From: Vanessa cardui | Taxonomy: Eukaryota > Arthropoda > Insecta > Lepidoptera > Nymphalidae | Length of the DNA: 64,000 nucleotides | NCBI RefSeq assembly: GCF_905220365.1 | Contig: NC_061140.1 | Coordinates: 6,202,501 to 6,266,500, forward strand | Direction of reading: 5' to 3' | Shown: positions 33,203 through 45,600 of the stretch, piece by piece | How the letters are laid out: the number at the start of each line of letters is the position of its first letter | Position numbering within the stretch: the first letter of the stretch is position 1 | Made by a program: the position numbers and the translations under genes | Notes under the pieces: model-generated | Databases searched by the model: none | The model's input: only the letters and a program-made list of their open reading frames with translations | Told to the model about the DNA's origin: nothing

Positions 33203-33950
33203 TGAATACACAGGTGTATTTTAGTCTTCTGCGCAGTCCTTGGTCAATGTGGTTAAATTCAGTCATGAGAAATTCTGAAATTTATATCCTGGACTTATTG
33301 CGTTGATAAGCGAAAATATAAGCGTCTGTTTTCATAAGAGTAATTAATCTACACAAATTCTTTACTATTGGGCCGCGTCTTGACAGTTGAGATTCAGTTG
33401 TTACCTCAACTAGTTAATCATCGCGTTTAGTAATAGTTACACTAAGGTCTATAGATAGATATAAATTAGATAGAGAACGACTCGCTTCGAACGATTTACT
33501 TATAATTTTCTAAAAAATATCAAATTAAATAAATCTCAATGGACAGTTACAAGTAATTCAAGATGGGCGTGCAAATGACATTCTGTTGAAACAATTGCGA
33601 TTAATTTACGAGAGCGTGGCGATACCGCGAAACCAATCGTCTGCTTTGATCAGATTCTATTGATTGTGGAGATAATAAACTATGTGATTTATCGTTTTAT
33701 TTTGACAGTCATTATGTTGTATCGCTGTGCCGTCTAGACGAACATTTACATGTTTCGTCTACTTAGTTATACGCTTCCTTGTAATTAAGACTACTTAATA
33801 TGTATTCGATTTTGTTGATGTTGCCCTTTTATTCATTAACTTAAATTGTAAAACACTTTCTATGCATTATCTAGATATTTGAATGAACTTAAAATAAGGT
33901 AGAAAAAAAGTAATGATTTGATATAGTAAGTGTCTTTATATGACCACGCG

Positions 33951-34076
33951 ATGAGGATCAAGACATCGCCAAGCATACTGGTGGTATCTCCGTGGGATAT
34001 GGAGACGCTAATCGAGGTATTCTGTGAAATCGATGAAAAACTCTACTATGAGCACTCATATGTACAATGTTCTTAA
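33951..34076 (+). other. Unassigned 41-codon ORF with balanced composition
   Basis: ATG at 33951 opens 41 codons (MRIKTSPSILVVSPWDMETL..., ending YVQCS) to TAA. The composition is more coding-like than neighbouring frames and the surrounding 33945-34130 is less AT-rich. There is no domain, and the splice context is unclear. It may be a repeat fragment. Confidence 0.2.
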
Positions 34077-34230
34077 AGAAATGTGTGCTGTGGTGAGCCG
34101 TAACATTCTTCCCCAAAGGTCGTCACAGTTTAGTTACTCAAATCATTAAGGGACATTATAAAACGAATTCAAAATTGGCCGTGAATTTATGAGGTGGAGA
34201 AACACATGCCATTCGATTTTTGTATTATAC

Positions 34231-34421
34231 ATAGGTGATCTCGGGAGAGGCTGCGAACGTGCTGCGAAAGATCCCGTAGCTTCTCCGTTTTCTGTCCTGT
34301 GGCGGCCATCGCAGGGGGTTTTAGTGAGTACAATCTCACATAACCCGACCTCCCCCCCAGAAGTCGGGTATCTATGAAGATTTACCCTGCGTCAACAAAA
34401 AAAAAAAAAGATAGGTGATCT
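34231..34421 (+). mobile_element. Short 5'-truncated LINE insertion with poly(A) and 11 bp TSD
   Basis: The insert (34242-34410) carries GC-rich LINE-3'-like sequence, AATCTCACATAACCCGACCT and TTTACCCTGCGTCAAC, followed by A13. ATAGGTGATCT flanks it perfectly at 34231-34241 and 34411-34421. The end 'GCGTCAAC + poly(A)' recalls R1/L1Bm-type 3' ends in silkworm, from memory. A reading frame across it is not a gene. Confidence 0.87.
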
Positions 34422-34925
34422 GGAAAATGTGCCACTTTATGTAATTGATCACCACCTACATAATTGACACTAAATAAAAAGATAAACAAAATCTTATACT
34501 GGCTTTCACGCCTTTTAAGTCGGAAGTCGTAACACAATAACATAATGTATTTTATGTACCCACTTAGTAGGTACAAAACGTTCGAATTTAAAAGATTAAG
34601 CTGGAGTCGCCTGCTCTATAAAATAATTCATAGCAACATTGTAAAGCCAAGGGCAGTTGAAACCGAGTCGTAAATTATTTCAAGTATTGTTAAGTTTAGT
34701 GTCGTGATAATGTTCTTGCAGTTTCGTGTTTATAGCTTATTTAGCGTGTGGCATTAGTGTCCATTTGTGTCCTGTTTGAATTGCTTCATCGACTATATAA
34801 AGTACTCATGTGTGAAGTTTACAAATCAATCATATGTCGTTGAAAATATTAAATATGAAATGATTATTTAAGATAAATATATGAATAAATTGGAAATGGA
34901 AATAAATTCTATAATAGTATTCTAA

Positions 34926-35051
34926 ATGTGGAAGTAACTCACACAATACAGAACCGAATTTGATGAAATTTGGTATGAAGCAAACTTGAACTTGGAAGGA
35001 TATGGGCTACTTTTTACCTAGAACGCAAGCAAAGCCGCGGGCAACAACTAG
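34926..35051 (+). mobile_element. Helitron-like 3' fragment
   Basis: It contains GAACCGAATTTGATGAAATT TGGTATGAAG-type sequence and ends in a GC-rich AAGCCGCGGGCAACAACTAG. The CTAG end and preceding hairpin-like GC block fit a Helitron terminus. Confidence 0.55.
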
Positions 35052-37104
35052 AAAAAAATATAATATAATCAATTGAAACCTTTTTTCGTGTTATCTATAT
35101 ACGATTATTTGTAGCTCGTGTGTCAGCAGGAATGAATTAACTCGCACACGAGATTTGAAAATTTTGGACTAGACCTGCCATAGCTTCGAAGGTAGCATAT
35201 GTTATAGCAGATAACACATATTGGCCGTAAACTTTCAGTATCTATCATAATGGTACAGGTGACAAAAGGCCTGACGAAGGTCACTAAAGGCTACCTAACC
35301 CAAATACATTTTTTCATTCTTTATACAGCTTTGTACTAAGTTGTGATCTGACTAAGTTAATCATCAACAACTTTGAGACTTTGAAGTATATTAAAAATCA
35401 ATTCTAATATTATAAAGAGATAAAATTTAGTATTTATATGTTGTGGAATGCGTTCAAATTTGGAACTATTGAGCCAATTTGAAAAAAAAAATGGTTCAAT
35501 ATTTCCGATTTTGCCAAAAAAAACCTCCAAATCATTCTCGAAAGGACAAGATGGCACCCTATTGCAGTGTTATTTTTTTTATTTATACATGGCTTGCATG
35601 TATGATTATTCAAGAGATGTTCTATTATACAAGTGTGTGCTTAAACACAGGAAGAATTTCGACTTCACACCAAATGTCACAAAAAAAAACTAAAAAAACA
35701 TTTTAGCTCACGAAACTAACCCTCGAGTTAGTAGAGAATAATTGTGAAAATATGAATTCTGAAAAATATTAGTTATTAAAATTATGATTATAACAATACC
35801 CGGAGTTGCGTTTGAGATAAACTGATAGAAAACTATTTAACAAGATATATTTTTATTTTGAAGAGATGGGAGATGATTGTGTATGGCATATTATGAGAAG
35901 TGCTAATATAGTAAGAAAATTGGGGTAACCCAAAAAGTGGAGTAAACTGACCATGTAAGGGAAATCACATCACATTAACAGATGCCTAAGGTTGTGACTA
36001 AAGTAGAAGATATTACAATTAACGGGGTGTGAATAAGTCAGAGATGATATTTAAATTTGAGAGTAGAATGAAACCATGCTAATAATCGATGTATCTACTG
36101 ATTATCTCAAATAGTGAAGAATAATAATTGATATCATAGGATAAAATATTTATGCATATTTAATTTAAATAGGAAATATGCTGGTTCTTAAGGAAATTTA
36201 ACAATTGAAATTTTTAGCATTGGCAATCTTGAGCTTAGTGGTGATTGAACAAAGTGTTTGAGTCTTTAAAGTAAGAGAGTCTCACTTAACGGAGAGTATA
36301 TTCTCCAATACCGTAAAAGAGCATCTAGGTAAAGGAAGATTCATATACTACCTTATAAAAGGAATGGAGACAACTGTCACTCGTGATACATTATTTACCC
36401 TATTTAACATTCCCCTTTATCTGCCTCCAACATCTGTAAACTATAATTATTACTAACTCACCTCATAAATTTAGTATCATGGCGCCACCTATGAACTCAT
36501 ACCTTATTTGGCGCGAAAATTGATTTTATTTGCAAATGGCCGCCAATTTGGAGTTATTTAGTATATAGTTATATGGTAATTGTGCGGTGCATTAAAGGGT
36601 TTCTTGCGTCGGTATTTGATGTTTATTACCTTGTGTTTCAAATGTAGCAGTTTCGTTGCGTTTATAGTAATTTATTTTGTTGTTGATTGATGATTTCTGT
36701 TTGAATCGAATTTTAATGGAATACATTAAATGTGACATTCACTTCTGTATATATGTATAGTCTATGTTCTTTTATGTAATGACTAGCTATGGGTGTGTTT
36801 TCACCTGAACTATCAAGAATTATATACTAGCAGAGGAAGTAAGAAGAGCTTAACCGCCAAATTGGTTCTTTTGCAAAATAAGACTTAAAGTTTTCGTTTT
36901 ATCGTACTAGCTTAATATAGAACAATTTGTTCGTTTAGTAGGTCTTTATAATTAACACTTTGATATTGATCGTAGAAGGACGTACTTAACCTTTTTTACA
37001 GCATTACTTTTAGTAATAATAGCACAACAAATTAATAAAAAATATATACAACAAATAAATAAAATTACTGAAAAAGAAATGGCCCGTATTATGTTTCCAG
37101 ACTT
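35052..37104. other. Non-coding AT-rich stretch
   Basis: No exon or named repeat seen. The overlapping frames at 35357-35706 are shadows of one AT-rich segment on both strands. Confidence 0.5.
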
Positions 37105-37228
37105 TCACTGTAATTAGACGCATGGAGGTTTCCTCACGATGTTTACCTAAATCGCTGAGCACATAATAAAGAGAATGTTAAGACATATTAAGCACATGAA
37201 AATCATCGCCTAATATACACGCAGACTT
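37105..37228 (-). repeat. Worn fragment of SINE family A
   Basis: In complement it shows the centre of the SINE: TTCATGTGCTTAATATGTCT, GTGCTCAGCGATTTAGG and CATCGTGAGGAAACCTCCAT. Confidence 0.62.
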
Positions 37229-37255
37229 AACGCTAACACGTTTACATTCAGGAGG

Positions 37256-37366
37256 GTAATAAAAAGACTGGCTTTCATTACTGTCTTCCGGTATCCATGA
37301 GGAAAATAACAATGGAAGGTGGTCACTTACCATGAAATTAACTATTCACTCGTCCAAAATAGTTTA
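37256..37366 (+). repeat. Old 3' fragment of repeat family L
   Basis: GTGGTCACTTACCATGAAAT and ATTCACTCGTCC correspond to the 3' part of the family; the rest is eroded. Confidence 0.45.
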
Positions 37367-37639
37367 ACTTTATTAACATAAGAATTAATAAAATGCTTAA
37401 TTACATGCAAGTATGAAATAAAAATAGTTACTGTATAAATCTCGACGCGTGGAATGGTAGCAAGAATGTTAGAAATTTAAATAATATTGAATTTTCTCAA
37501 TACAATAGCCTGTCTCAATAGCATTATGTGTTAAATGAATAAAAAAGTGAACAAATTAAGGAAATGTAATTCGATCAGGACAATTTTTACTTCTACGGTT
37601 TTGGTTATACACAACAAATGACGAACGTTTCAAACAAAA

Positions 37640-38142
37640 ACTACAGACTGTCAATTTTCCATTGCTTCCCCTCCTCTCCCTTTGAGAATAAGGTTTGGAA
37701 CATATATTATCCACCCATATATTATATTATATCGAGTCGAAATGGCCCAGTGGTTAGAACGAGCGTTCTAACCGATTATTGCAGGTTCAAACCCAGGCAA
37801 GCACCGCTGATTCGTGTGCTTAATTTGTCTTTATAATTCATCTCGTGCTCAGCGGTGAAGGAAAACATCGTGAGGAAACCTGCATGTGACAAATTTCATA
37901 GAAATTCTGCCACATGTGTATTCCATTCCATTCCATTGGAACAGCGTGGTGGAATATATTCCAAACCTTCTTCTCAAAGGGAGAGGAGGCCTTTAGCCCA
38001 GCAGTGGGAATTTACAGGCTGTTGTTGTTGATGTTGTATATTATGTTCTATATATTCCACCACGCTGTTCGGGTTGGAGGAAAACAAATTTGGCGCATAT
38101 GCATATGAACCCGCAATCATCGGTTAAGATGCACGCGTTCTA
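37640..38142 (-). mobile_element. Old SINE family A (outer copy), split by a second SINE
   Basis: Left piece 37640-37717: complement of the tail-proximal SINE (CTCCTCTCCCTTTGAGAATA AGGTTTGGAAC). Right piece 38045-38142: TATTCCACCACGCTGTTC, then after an internal deletion GAACCCGCAATCATCGGTTA. Both belong to one minus-strand copy interrupted by the plus-strand SINE at 37734-38036. A GGAACATAT..TCCACC-like segment is present on both sides of the break, as expected for a target duplication. Confidence 0.75.
37734..38036 (+). mobile_element. SINE family A (inner copy), nested in an older SINE
   Basis: A complete copy: box A TGGCCCAGTGG, box B GGTTCAAACCC, body, and a GTTGTTGTTGATGTTG tail. A tetranucleotide-like expansion CCATTCCATTCCATTGG replaces the usual CCACCAACCCGCATTGG. 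Confidence 0.87.
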
Positions 38143-38450
38143 ATCAACGTTTTTAGACTCAAACTTGGAATACTGTCATTGTCACCAAACGAGTTTCACT
38201 TGGAAAACGATATCGTTTCACCGTTTAGAAAAATGAATTTTATTGAACGAGTTATGATGTACAAGGTAGATTAAAGAGAAACCGTCTATTATAATTGCGA
38301 CGACGCCGGCGCCGGTCAGCTATCACCCATCAGTGATTACGCCGCCTGGAGCCTTATTCTGGCAACGATAAATTAATACCAAATTGGTGTTAACTATATT
38401 AAACGTTCTTCCGTTTTCTTATTAGAGATTGTAATCATCATAATTTGGTC

Positions 38451-38632
38451 ACTTGGTGGTAGCGCTTTAGGTAGGTACCATTCAAACATAAGTAATTATT
38501 TGGTCACACAGCAATACTCAGTGTTGTGTTGTGTTTTGGTTTGAGGGCTGCGTGAGTCAGTTTAACTACATGCATAATATTACCAAGTTTGGTGGCGTAT
38601 TGGCGATATACGTAATTGTTAATATTTCTTAA
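38451..38632 (+). repeat. Decayed copy of repeat family L
   Basis: ACTTGGTGGTAGCGCTTTAG through AGCAATACTCAGTGTTGTGT to TTAATATTTCTTA; the 3' end is missing. Confidence 0.7.
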
Positions 38633-38749
38633 ACTCCCACAAGTATAGGGGCATTCTCAAATAAGCTATCAACTTCCTTTTTATTGGTTATATAATGTTT
38701 AAGTTATTATATTCTGTATTTGTTAAAATAATATAAATTTATTGTTTAT

Positions 38750-38850
38750 CTTACTAGTTGTTCGTCCCGACTTTATATTGGTTTACTTAATTACTTCATC
38801 AGAAAATATTGAAAGAGTTACTGGGAGGCTAAGAAATAAAGGTTGCTTAT
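38750..38850 (-). mobile_element. Helitron-like 3' end, fragment
   Basis: In complement it ends AAGTCGGGACGAACAACTAGT, the CTAGT type of end, and the body is mostly unrecognisable. A similar end lies at 40127-40160. Confidence 0.4.
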
Positions 38851-41187
38851 ACGTTTTTTATAAGTCATTTACATAAAAATGATCAAGAATGGTAGCAACT
38901 ACGTCACTTAGGGTTTAAACTATGACTAATAATCGCCTGGTTTTAGATGATAGGTTTAACAAAAATTATTAAAATTGGTCAAGCTTATTAGAATAATAAT
39001 TATGTATTGCGTGTTGAATCAATAGAAACTGCTTGCTTCTGTATTTGAATAAATGTGTTGTTTATTGTGTATAATAAAGCTTGTGCGTTTCCCAATTAAA
39101 TATATTAATATTACTTTGGTTATTTGCCATTCTTGTGTCTGGTTTGTTTATGTTTGTCCAAATATAGATGAAATAAAGCAACAATAATGTAAACTCTAAC
39201 ACTACGTGTAACTGTAAGGGATTTATTGTGAAGTTAATGTTTGTTTGTCGAGATAGCTTCATAAATATGATTTCAAATAATTGCTATCCGATAAATTGTT
39301 TTAAAGCAAATATTTGCTTAAATAGTCACTTCAATTATTAAATATATGTATGTATATGTTTATTGTTTTATTATTTATTGAATTTTATATATATTTATCT
39401 TTAATCATAATATCTATACAACAACACGAATAATTTGATAATTCATTAGTTACCAAGAAAAGCTCGTACAAAGCTTTTCTAAAAAACAAACTTGTTTTTA
39501 CCTCTATAAGTAAATAGTATGCATATTCCCTAAAGTATATAGGTGATGGTCAAGACTTACCAACAGGAGGTACATTGGTACCTACAAGTTAAATTAAAAA
39601 TGTCAATAGCTCATAAGCATGCCAGCATATTTTAGTTTTCACTGCATTCCCATACATGCCTCTCGATGCATGATCTAATTTCTAGGCTCTAACAATGGCA
39701 ATAAATATGCTATATGATTATTTTTTTACATTTCCCATCTTTTGTAAATTATTCTGCAGAGTATGCTGGTATGTCTTTTAAGTATAATAAGATAATTGAT
39801 ATAGAGGGTTGAAATTTCCGTGGTCCTTGCGATCTTACAGTACCGCAGCGATTTATATAAACTAATTATTATATGTTTGACGTGACATGTCACTGGAGAT
39901 GTAGGATTTGGTAGAAGGAATATGTGGTGAGTTAAATTTAAGGAAGTCATTTACCAGAATAGGTACGTGAATGGTGTTAAATAAGAGAAAACTCGGCATT
40001 CTTCTCTTATGTATGTAAAAACGTATGCGCTGGAATTTGTTGACGCGTCTTGAATACGATTGCGTCGTGAACTTTGTGTTAGATCGCCATCTAGACTGTA
40101 ATTACGTTTTGAGTCACCGTTATATAAGTAACTAGATGTTCGTCCCAATTTCGTACGTGTAATATTCACTTCAATTTCTTCCCTAAAGTTGAAATTTCCA
40201 AAAGCTTTTTTAGTTTGAGTATTTGTTACAAATTCGTTACTACACATACTATTTGTAAATTTCAGAGCAATCGCACATACATATATTTTCGAGGATCCCG
40301 TGACGAGCCTGTAGTATTTCGCGAATATATACTTTTCAAAGTAATGTTTATATGTATAAATATGTATATAAACATGCCTTTGAAAAATCGCCTGTTTTAT
40401 AGTTTGTTTTGCTTTCACATCTCACTACAAATAATCTTTATTTGAAACGATACGTAAAAACCATGAATCCAAAACGATACGTAAAAATGAATCGAATATT
40501 TGATCAGCATTAAATAAATTGCGATTATCTCGATGGTTTTGTCGCTAGCTTAAACAGCTTCGGAAGTCACACATTCTCATTCTGTATGTATAATATTTGT
40601 TTCTTGTTTTTTGAGAAGTATATTTTGAAATTGGCAGTCGGCTATGCCACACATGTATGTCTGAAAGAGTAAAGATTTAAAGTTTTTCTTTTGGTTAATC
40701 GTCTGCTCATAAAGAAGTGCTGTCACTACAGAATATATGCATGAGGGATTAGAGAATATTTCCGTGAGTAGGTACACTCTGAGATCTCTTGATAACTTTG
40801 TGATTGACCGACCGTTCTACCCGAATTTCGTTACTAAGTAAGTTAACCTATATTAAAATCATTGTAACTGACGTATCTACTGTTTTTAACATTTCGTTTA
40901 GATTAAAATAATATTAAACGTACACTTGTAAAACGATTCATTGATAAAATATTTACGACCGCCCTTGCATCAGTGTATTACACACAAAAGATTAACCTTT
41001 GAAATCCATATCTTAAAAGATTTCACTAGCAAAGTATGTCAATGGCCTCGTATTATATTTTATGTACAGTTATAAATAATAAATGGGATTCTGGTAACAT
41101 TGCTCTAAATAACTAAATTAAAAATCATTTCATTTATAAACGACACATCCGACAATCAATCAATGGAAATATTGATCATCATCATTA
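38851..41187. other. Non-coding AT-rich stretch
   Basis: No exon supported. A Helitron-like end in complement (AAATTGGGACGAACATCTAGT) lies at 40127-40160 inside a 155-codon minus-strand frame (39951-40418). That overlap argues that the frame is chance or transposon-derived. A very small family L remnant (GGTGATGGTCAAGACTTACC) lies at 39542. Confidence 0.45.
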
Positions 41188-41452
41188 CATAGTATAAAAC
41201 AAAGTCGCTTACCGCTGTCTGTCCCTATGTATGCATAGATCTTTGAAATTACGCAACGGATTTTGATGGAATTTCTTTAATAGATAGAGTGATTCGAGAG
41301 GAAGGTTTTTGTATATACATAATACATGGACAATATAGTCAAGAAACACTGATAATTTTAGAAGTTTTTACTATGATGACGTAACATCTTTTGAAGTATA
41401 TTTAGTATCAGTGTAAAATACCGTCCCATGCGATGCCGGGGTGGGTCGCCAG
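41188..41452 (+). mobile_element. Helitron-like non-autonomous element (family H1)
   Basis: It begins CATAGTATAAAACAAAGTCG, includes CGCAACGGATTTTGATGG and GATTCGAGAGGAAGGTTTTT, and ends in GATGCCGGGGTGGGTCGCCAG followed by T. The other H1 copies end CTAG|T. It resembles the Lep1-type Helitrons described from Lepidoptera (from memory). Confidence 0.72.
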
Positions 41453-41873
41453 TTTATCAAATACAGCGCAAATCGAGACATCGTATTTTATATTAATTGC
41501 TTAATTTTGATCGTGTTAAATGCCGGTTGATGATATCTATTGGATTCGTTGAAGCAACAAACAATTATGACGTATGTGGTGATATTTGTTTTTTTTTTGT
41601 GGTTTCGAATTACTGGTTTTTTGTTTCTGAAATGACGTACGATAGAATGTATATTTGTACGAGTTCTTATGATATTACGTTTCTTAAATAATCTGTATTC
41701 ATATTGAACAATTAAGTACCTACCCTGAAAAAAGTAATTTCTATACATGTAATAATTTTAAAGCGTCTTAAAAATAAACAAAATATATTTTATACAATAT
41801 TTTAGAGATCAGATCATATAATCAACATACTCAGTTCAGAATATAAATTATAACGGGAGCTACCTATAGGTAC

Positions 41874-42116
41874 AATAAATAAATAAATAAATAAGAGACA
41901 ACATCACATACATTTCTCTGATCCCAATGTAAGTAGCTTAAGCACTTGTGTTATGCAAAATCAGAAGTAACGACGGTACCACAAACACCCAGACCCAAGA
42001 ATAACGTAAAAACTAGTGGTATTCTACATCGACTCGGCCGGGAATCGAACCCGGGACCTCGAAGTGGCATACCCATGAAAAGCGGTGTACACACAACTCG
42101 ACCACGGAGGTCGTCA
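41874..42116 (-). mobile_element. SINE family B, full length
   Basis: The tail is seen as AATAAATAAATAAATAAATAA at the left, the body matches the other copies, and the tRNA-like head on the minus strand carries box B GGTTCGATTCC near 42045-42057 and starts TGACGACCTCCGTGGTCGAG. This is the best-preserved copy of the family here. Confidence 0.87.
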
Positions 42117-42410
42117 ATAATCAATAATTATATTTATTATATTGACAAGTTATGAATGAAAATCAATCAATATTAATTTCAAGCTTTTATCATGTATATA
42201 ACATTTTACAGCGTTATAAGCCTTATTTATTGATGTAAATGATATATATAATGTTTTGTAATTCTATGAGATGTTATATGTACATAAGTGCATTATTAGT
42301 GACGCAATTGTTCTAAAATTGTTTAACGCGCTGTCCGAAGTCTTCGAAGAATCTATACCAGTATGCGATCCAATTAATAATAACGTTCCTGCTGTTTGTA
42401 AATGCTACTG

Positions 42411-42623
42411 ATATTATAAATGCGAAAGCTTGTGAGGATAGATGTATGTAAGTTTGTTACTCTTTCATGAAAAAACTACAGAACGGATTTGGATGTAATT
42501 TTACAGTAATATAAGTTATACATCAAAATTACGTATAGAGTACAATATATAATGATTTTATGTAATTTGTTCATAATATGACGATACATATAAAGTACCC
42601 GTGCGAAGCTGGCGGGTCGCTAG
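42411..42623 (+). mobile_element. Helitron-like element (family H2)
   Basis: It begins ATATTATAAATGCGAAAGCT, includes ACTACAGAACGGATTTGGAT, and ends CCCGTGCGAAGCTGGCGGGTCGCTAG followed by T. The GC-rich 3' block can form a short hairpin before CTAG, the Helitron terminal pattern. Confidence 0.72.
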
Positions 42624-45600
42624 TTTATCAATATAATTGTAAATAACAGATCGTTTTGAAATAAATATATAAACTATTGTTTGTTTAAAGTAGTTCGAGA
42701 TAAAAATAAGAGGCTCATATTTTCTTCTAATAACAATATAAATTAATTAAGTATGTGGTAAAAAAACCTTAGATAATAAAGTCAGCTTGTTTGTGTTTGT
42801 TCTTATGTGGGGTGTCATTTTATAATCAAATGTGTATATAATTTAAGAATTTTAGGGCGTTTCAGAACATTAAACCATTATTAACAGACAACTTACAAGA
42901 TTTGATATATTTTTTACTTATAATATTAACCGCTGTATAGTCAAGGTAGGAACACGTTAATTTTAATCAGAGATCTCATTGAGCTTTCATGTGTTTAATA
43001 TGTTTTTTTTTTATCTCTCGATCAATGGCGAAGGAAACCATCGCAAGTAAATGCAAATGAAACAATTGTATACAACACATAAAAAAGCTAAGAGAAATAA
43101 TTTGTTCAAGACATTAATCGTTTTTAATTTATCTTATGTTTTAAATTTATTAATTAGCCGATCTATATTTCACGGAAAGATTAGCACTGGCACTTTACGA
43201 TCGAGAGTACTGAGCTATTGGGTGAACATTACCGTACTAAAATCAACACTAAATCATCATGTTCAGTTTATGTCTCCTATAAACATATACGAGTAGGTAT
43301 AACTTATGTAACGCTATAAAATTTATGTTTCGTTACTTTCCTAGAGTTTTCATACAAGGATTTATGTACTCCGTGTATAATTGGATGTTTTTATACATCG
43401 TGTACCCTTGGTGACAAATAATTGGATATTACAGTATAATTTATTCGAAACACGTTTGAATAATTATATTACAGTCTCTTATTTATTACAATCGTGCTGT
43501 AATCTACAGTGGGCTTTATTTTATCGTGGTGGACATTACGCTTGTGCTAGACAAGATAATATTAACCATTGAAGCTCTTAGTTACATGACTAAATATGAT
43601 ATGTTTAGTTCGTGTATTATTTAGTACGATTTCAGTCAGTATAATACACTGTAATTTCGTATAAAATGTTGTTCGTTTTGATATATAAACATATAACAAT
43701 GTATATTCAATATGTCAAACTTTTTTTTTAATAAAGTGAGCTTACTATGTAATGTCAAGTTAGAGACAAAAAATATAGAGTTGAAAAATGAAATGTATAG
43801 AAAAAAAATAGTTTAACAAAAATTAAATAATGTTTATAGAAATTTGGTTAGCTCTATGTCAAGTGAGACGGCTTTTCTTTATACATCCTATACGCTTTAT
43901 GAATTGAATGTTGCACAGATGTGAAGCTGGTCACGAGACTCGATGTTCGTTCTAACGATAAATATATGTTATATACAAAGTTACTAAAAGCTGATCATTG
44001 AGTAGTTCAGTGTGCAGTAGGCTGATCATCTAAGGTTTTCACATATGAACGTTGGCGCATAGTCCACGCCAGTAGTGCACGATCGCTCTGCGACATCGAC
44101 GCGTATCGGAAAAACCGTCAACCGTGAAATCAATTAATTCGAAATTCGAAAAGACAATCCGATATTCCGAAAAGACAGTTTTTATCTGTGTTCAGTGAAT
44201 AAAATCGGTAAAAAGTGTTAACAGCTGTGTTAAACTTAAAAATAATTTCGAACGTAATTTTTGAATTTGGAATGAAAATTTTATACGTATCTTATACAAC
44301 GATAAAAGTTTAAGTAATTCGAAGTTGAAAATTGATATATGACATTTAAAAAAAGAACTATAAAAACGGTTTATTTTTTCACAATACAAATAAATATTAT
44401 CTTGTTAATAAGTCCCATCCCTTCAACGTAGATGTGCGTTCTAAGCAAATAATTTAATTTCCGTTAAAAATCTCTTATCGTCGCAATTACGGCTCCGTGT
44501 GAAGTGATGTAACACAATGACAGCCCGATGTTAATTTGATGGCTGTCAAACATAGAATATCGACATGACGACTGCGGTCTCGAACGAAAAAAGACCCATA
44601 TTTTATTTCAACAGATAATTAATTTATTTGTAAAAATAAAAAAGTTAATTAAAACCTTATTTCTGATATAAAACGTAACCAAACATTTATCTATGTAATA
44701 ATAATAGACGACGAAATGATTTTTTTAAATGTACTTTAAAATGTTTTCAATTATTTTAAAATGTGTTTAGCCAGTGCTAATTAATGTAGGTCACGCTTCC
44801 TAATGAACAAGGATTGAGATGCTCTTAACAGGATGCGGGTTTCATTACGATTACAATGGATACGTTATTTTACAAGAAGAAATTTAGATTCACGTACTAA
44901 ATAAAACATGTTAAAATTTACGTAAGTTATTTTAATTTAATTTTAAAACAGTCCAAATCTAAATAAATTTTAAATAATTGTAGTTTTTATTTTAATATGT
45001 ATATCACAGGAATCTGTTTATTAATTATTCAATGTATTTATTTAGTTAATTATATTTGCTTTACTTACTTTTACTTTTGCATTATACGTTTTATAAATGT
45101 TGAAAGCTCCTTGCTGTAATAATAAGTCACCGCGCGAAACCTTTAATTAATAAATCAAACTCCAATTATAAATTATGAATAGTTTTCACGAGATATGTTA
45201 TTATTATTTTTAAATAAATATGAACACAAATATTATAATATCAAAAATTTTAAATTAAAACACAGTTTATTCAGGTATGGTGTACAAGTACTTTTGAATC
45301 GTCCTTTATTAAAGAATTAAACGTAAATATATTTACTGGTCGGAATGTATGATTCTACCGAAAATAATCGGTAAAGTCAATAGTTTTTCTTTTCCAATAT
45401 TTTAAATACGTGTTATGTGATGGACATGTTATGTTTCATAAATACAATTAAATTTATACACTATGTCCTGTTTGAAAGTCGATAAGTATTGTTATAACAT
45501 GATATATATCATATATACATACCTATATACTATTATAACACATTATATCATATACATCCTTTTTAAGAAATTGAAAACTTTTTCTACTCGATTCGTGAAT

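Noticed and set aside
39951..40418. 155-codon minus-strand frame
   Set aside because: It overlaps a Helitron-like end at 40127-40160 and shows no domain; length alone is not enough.
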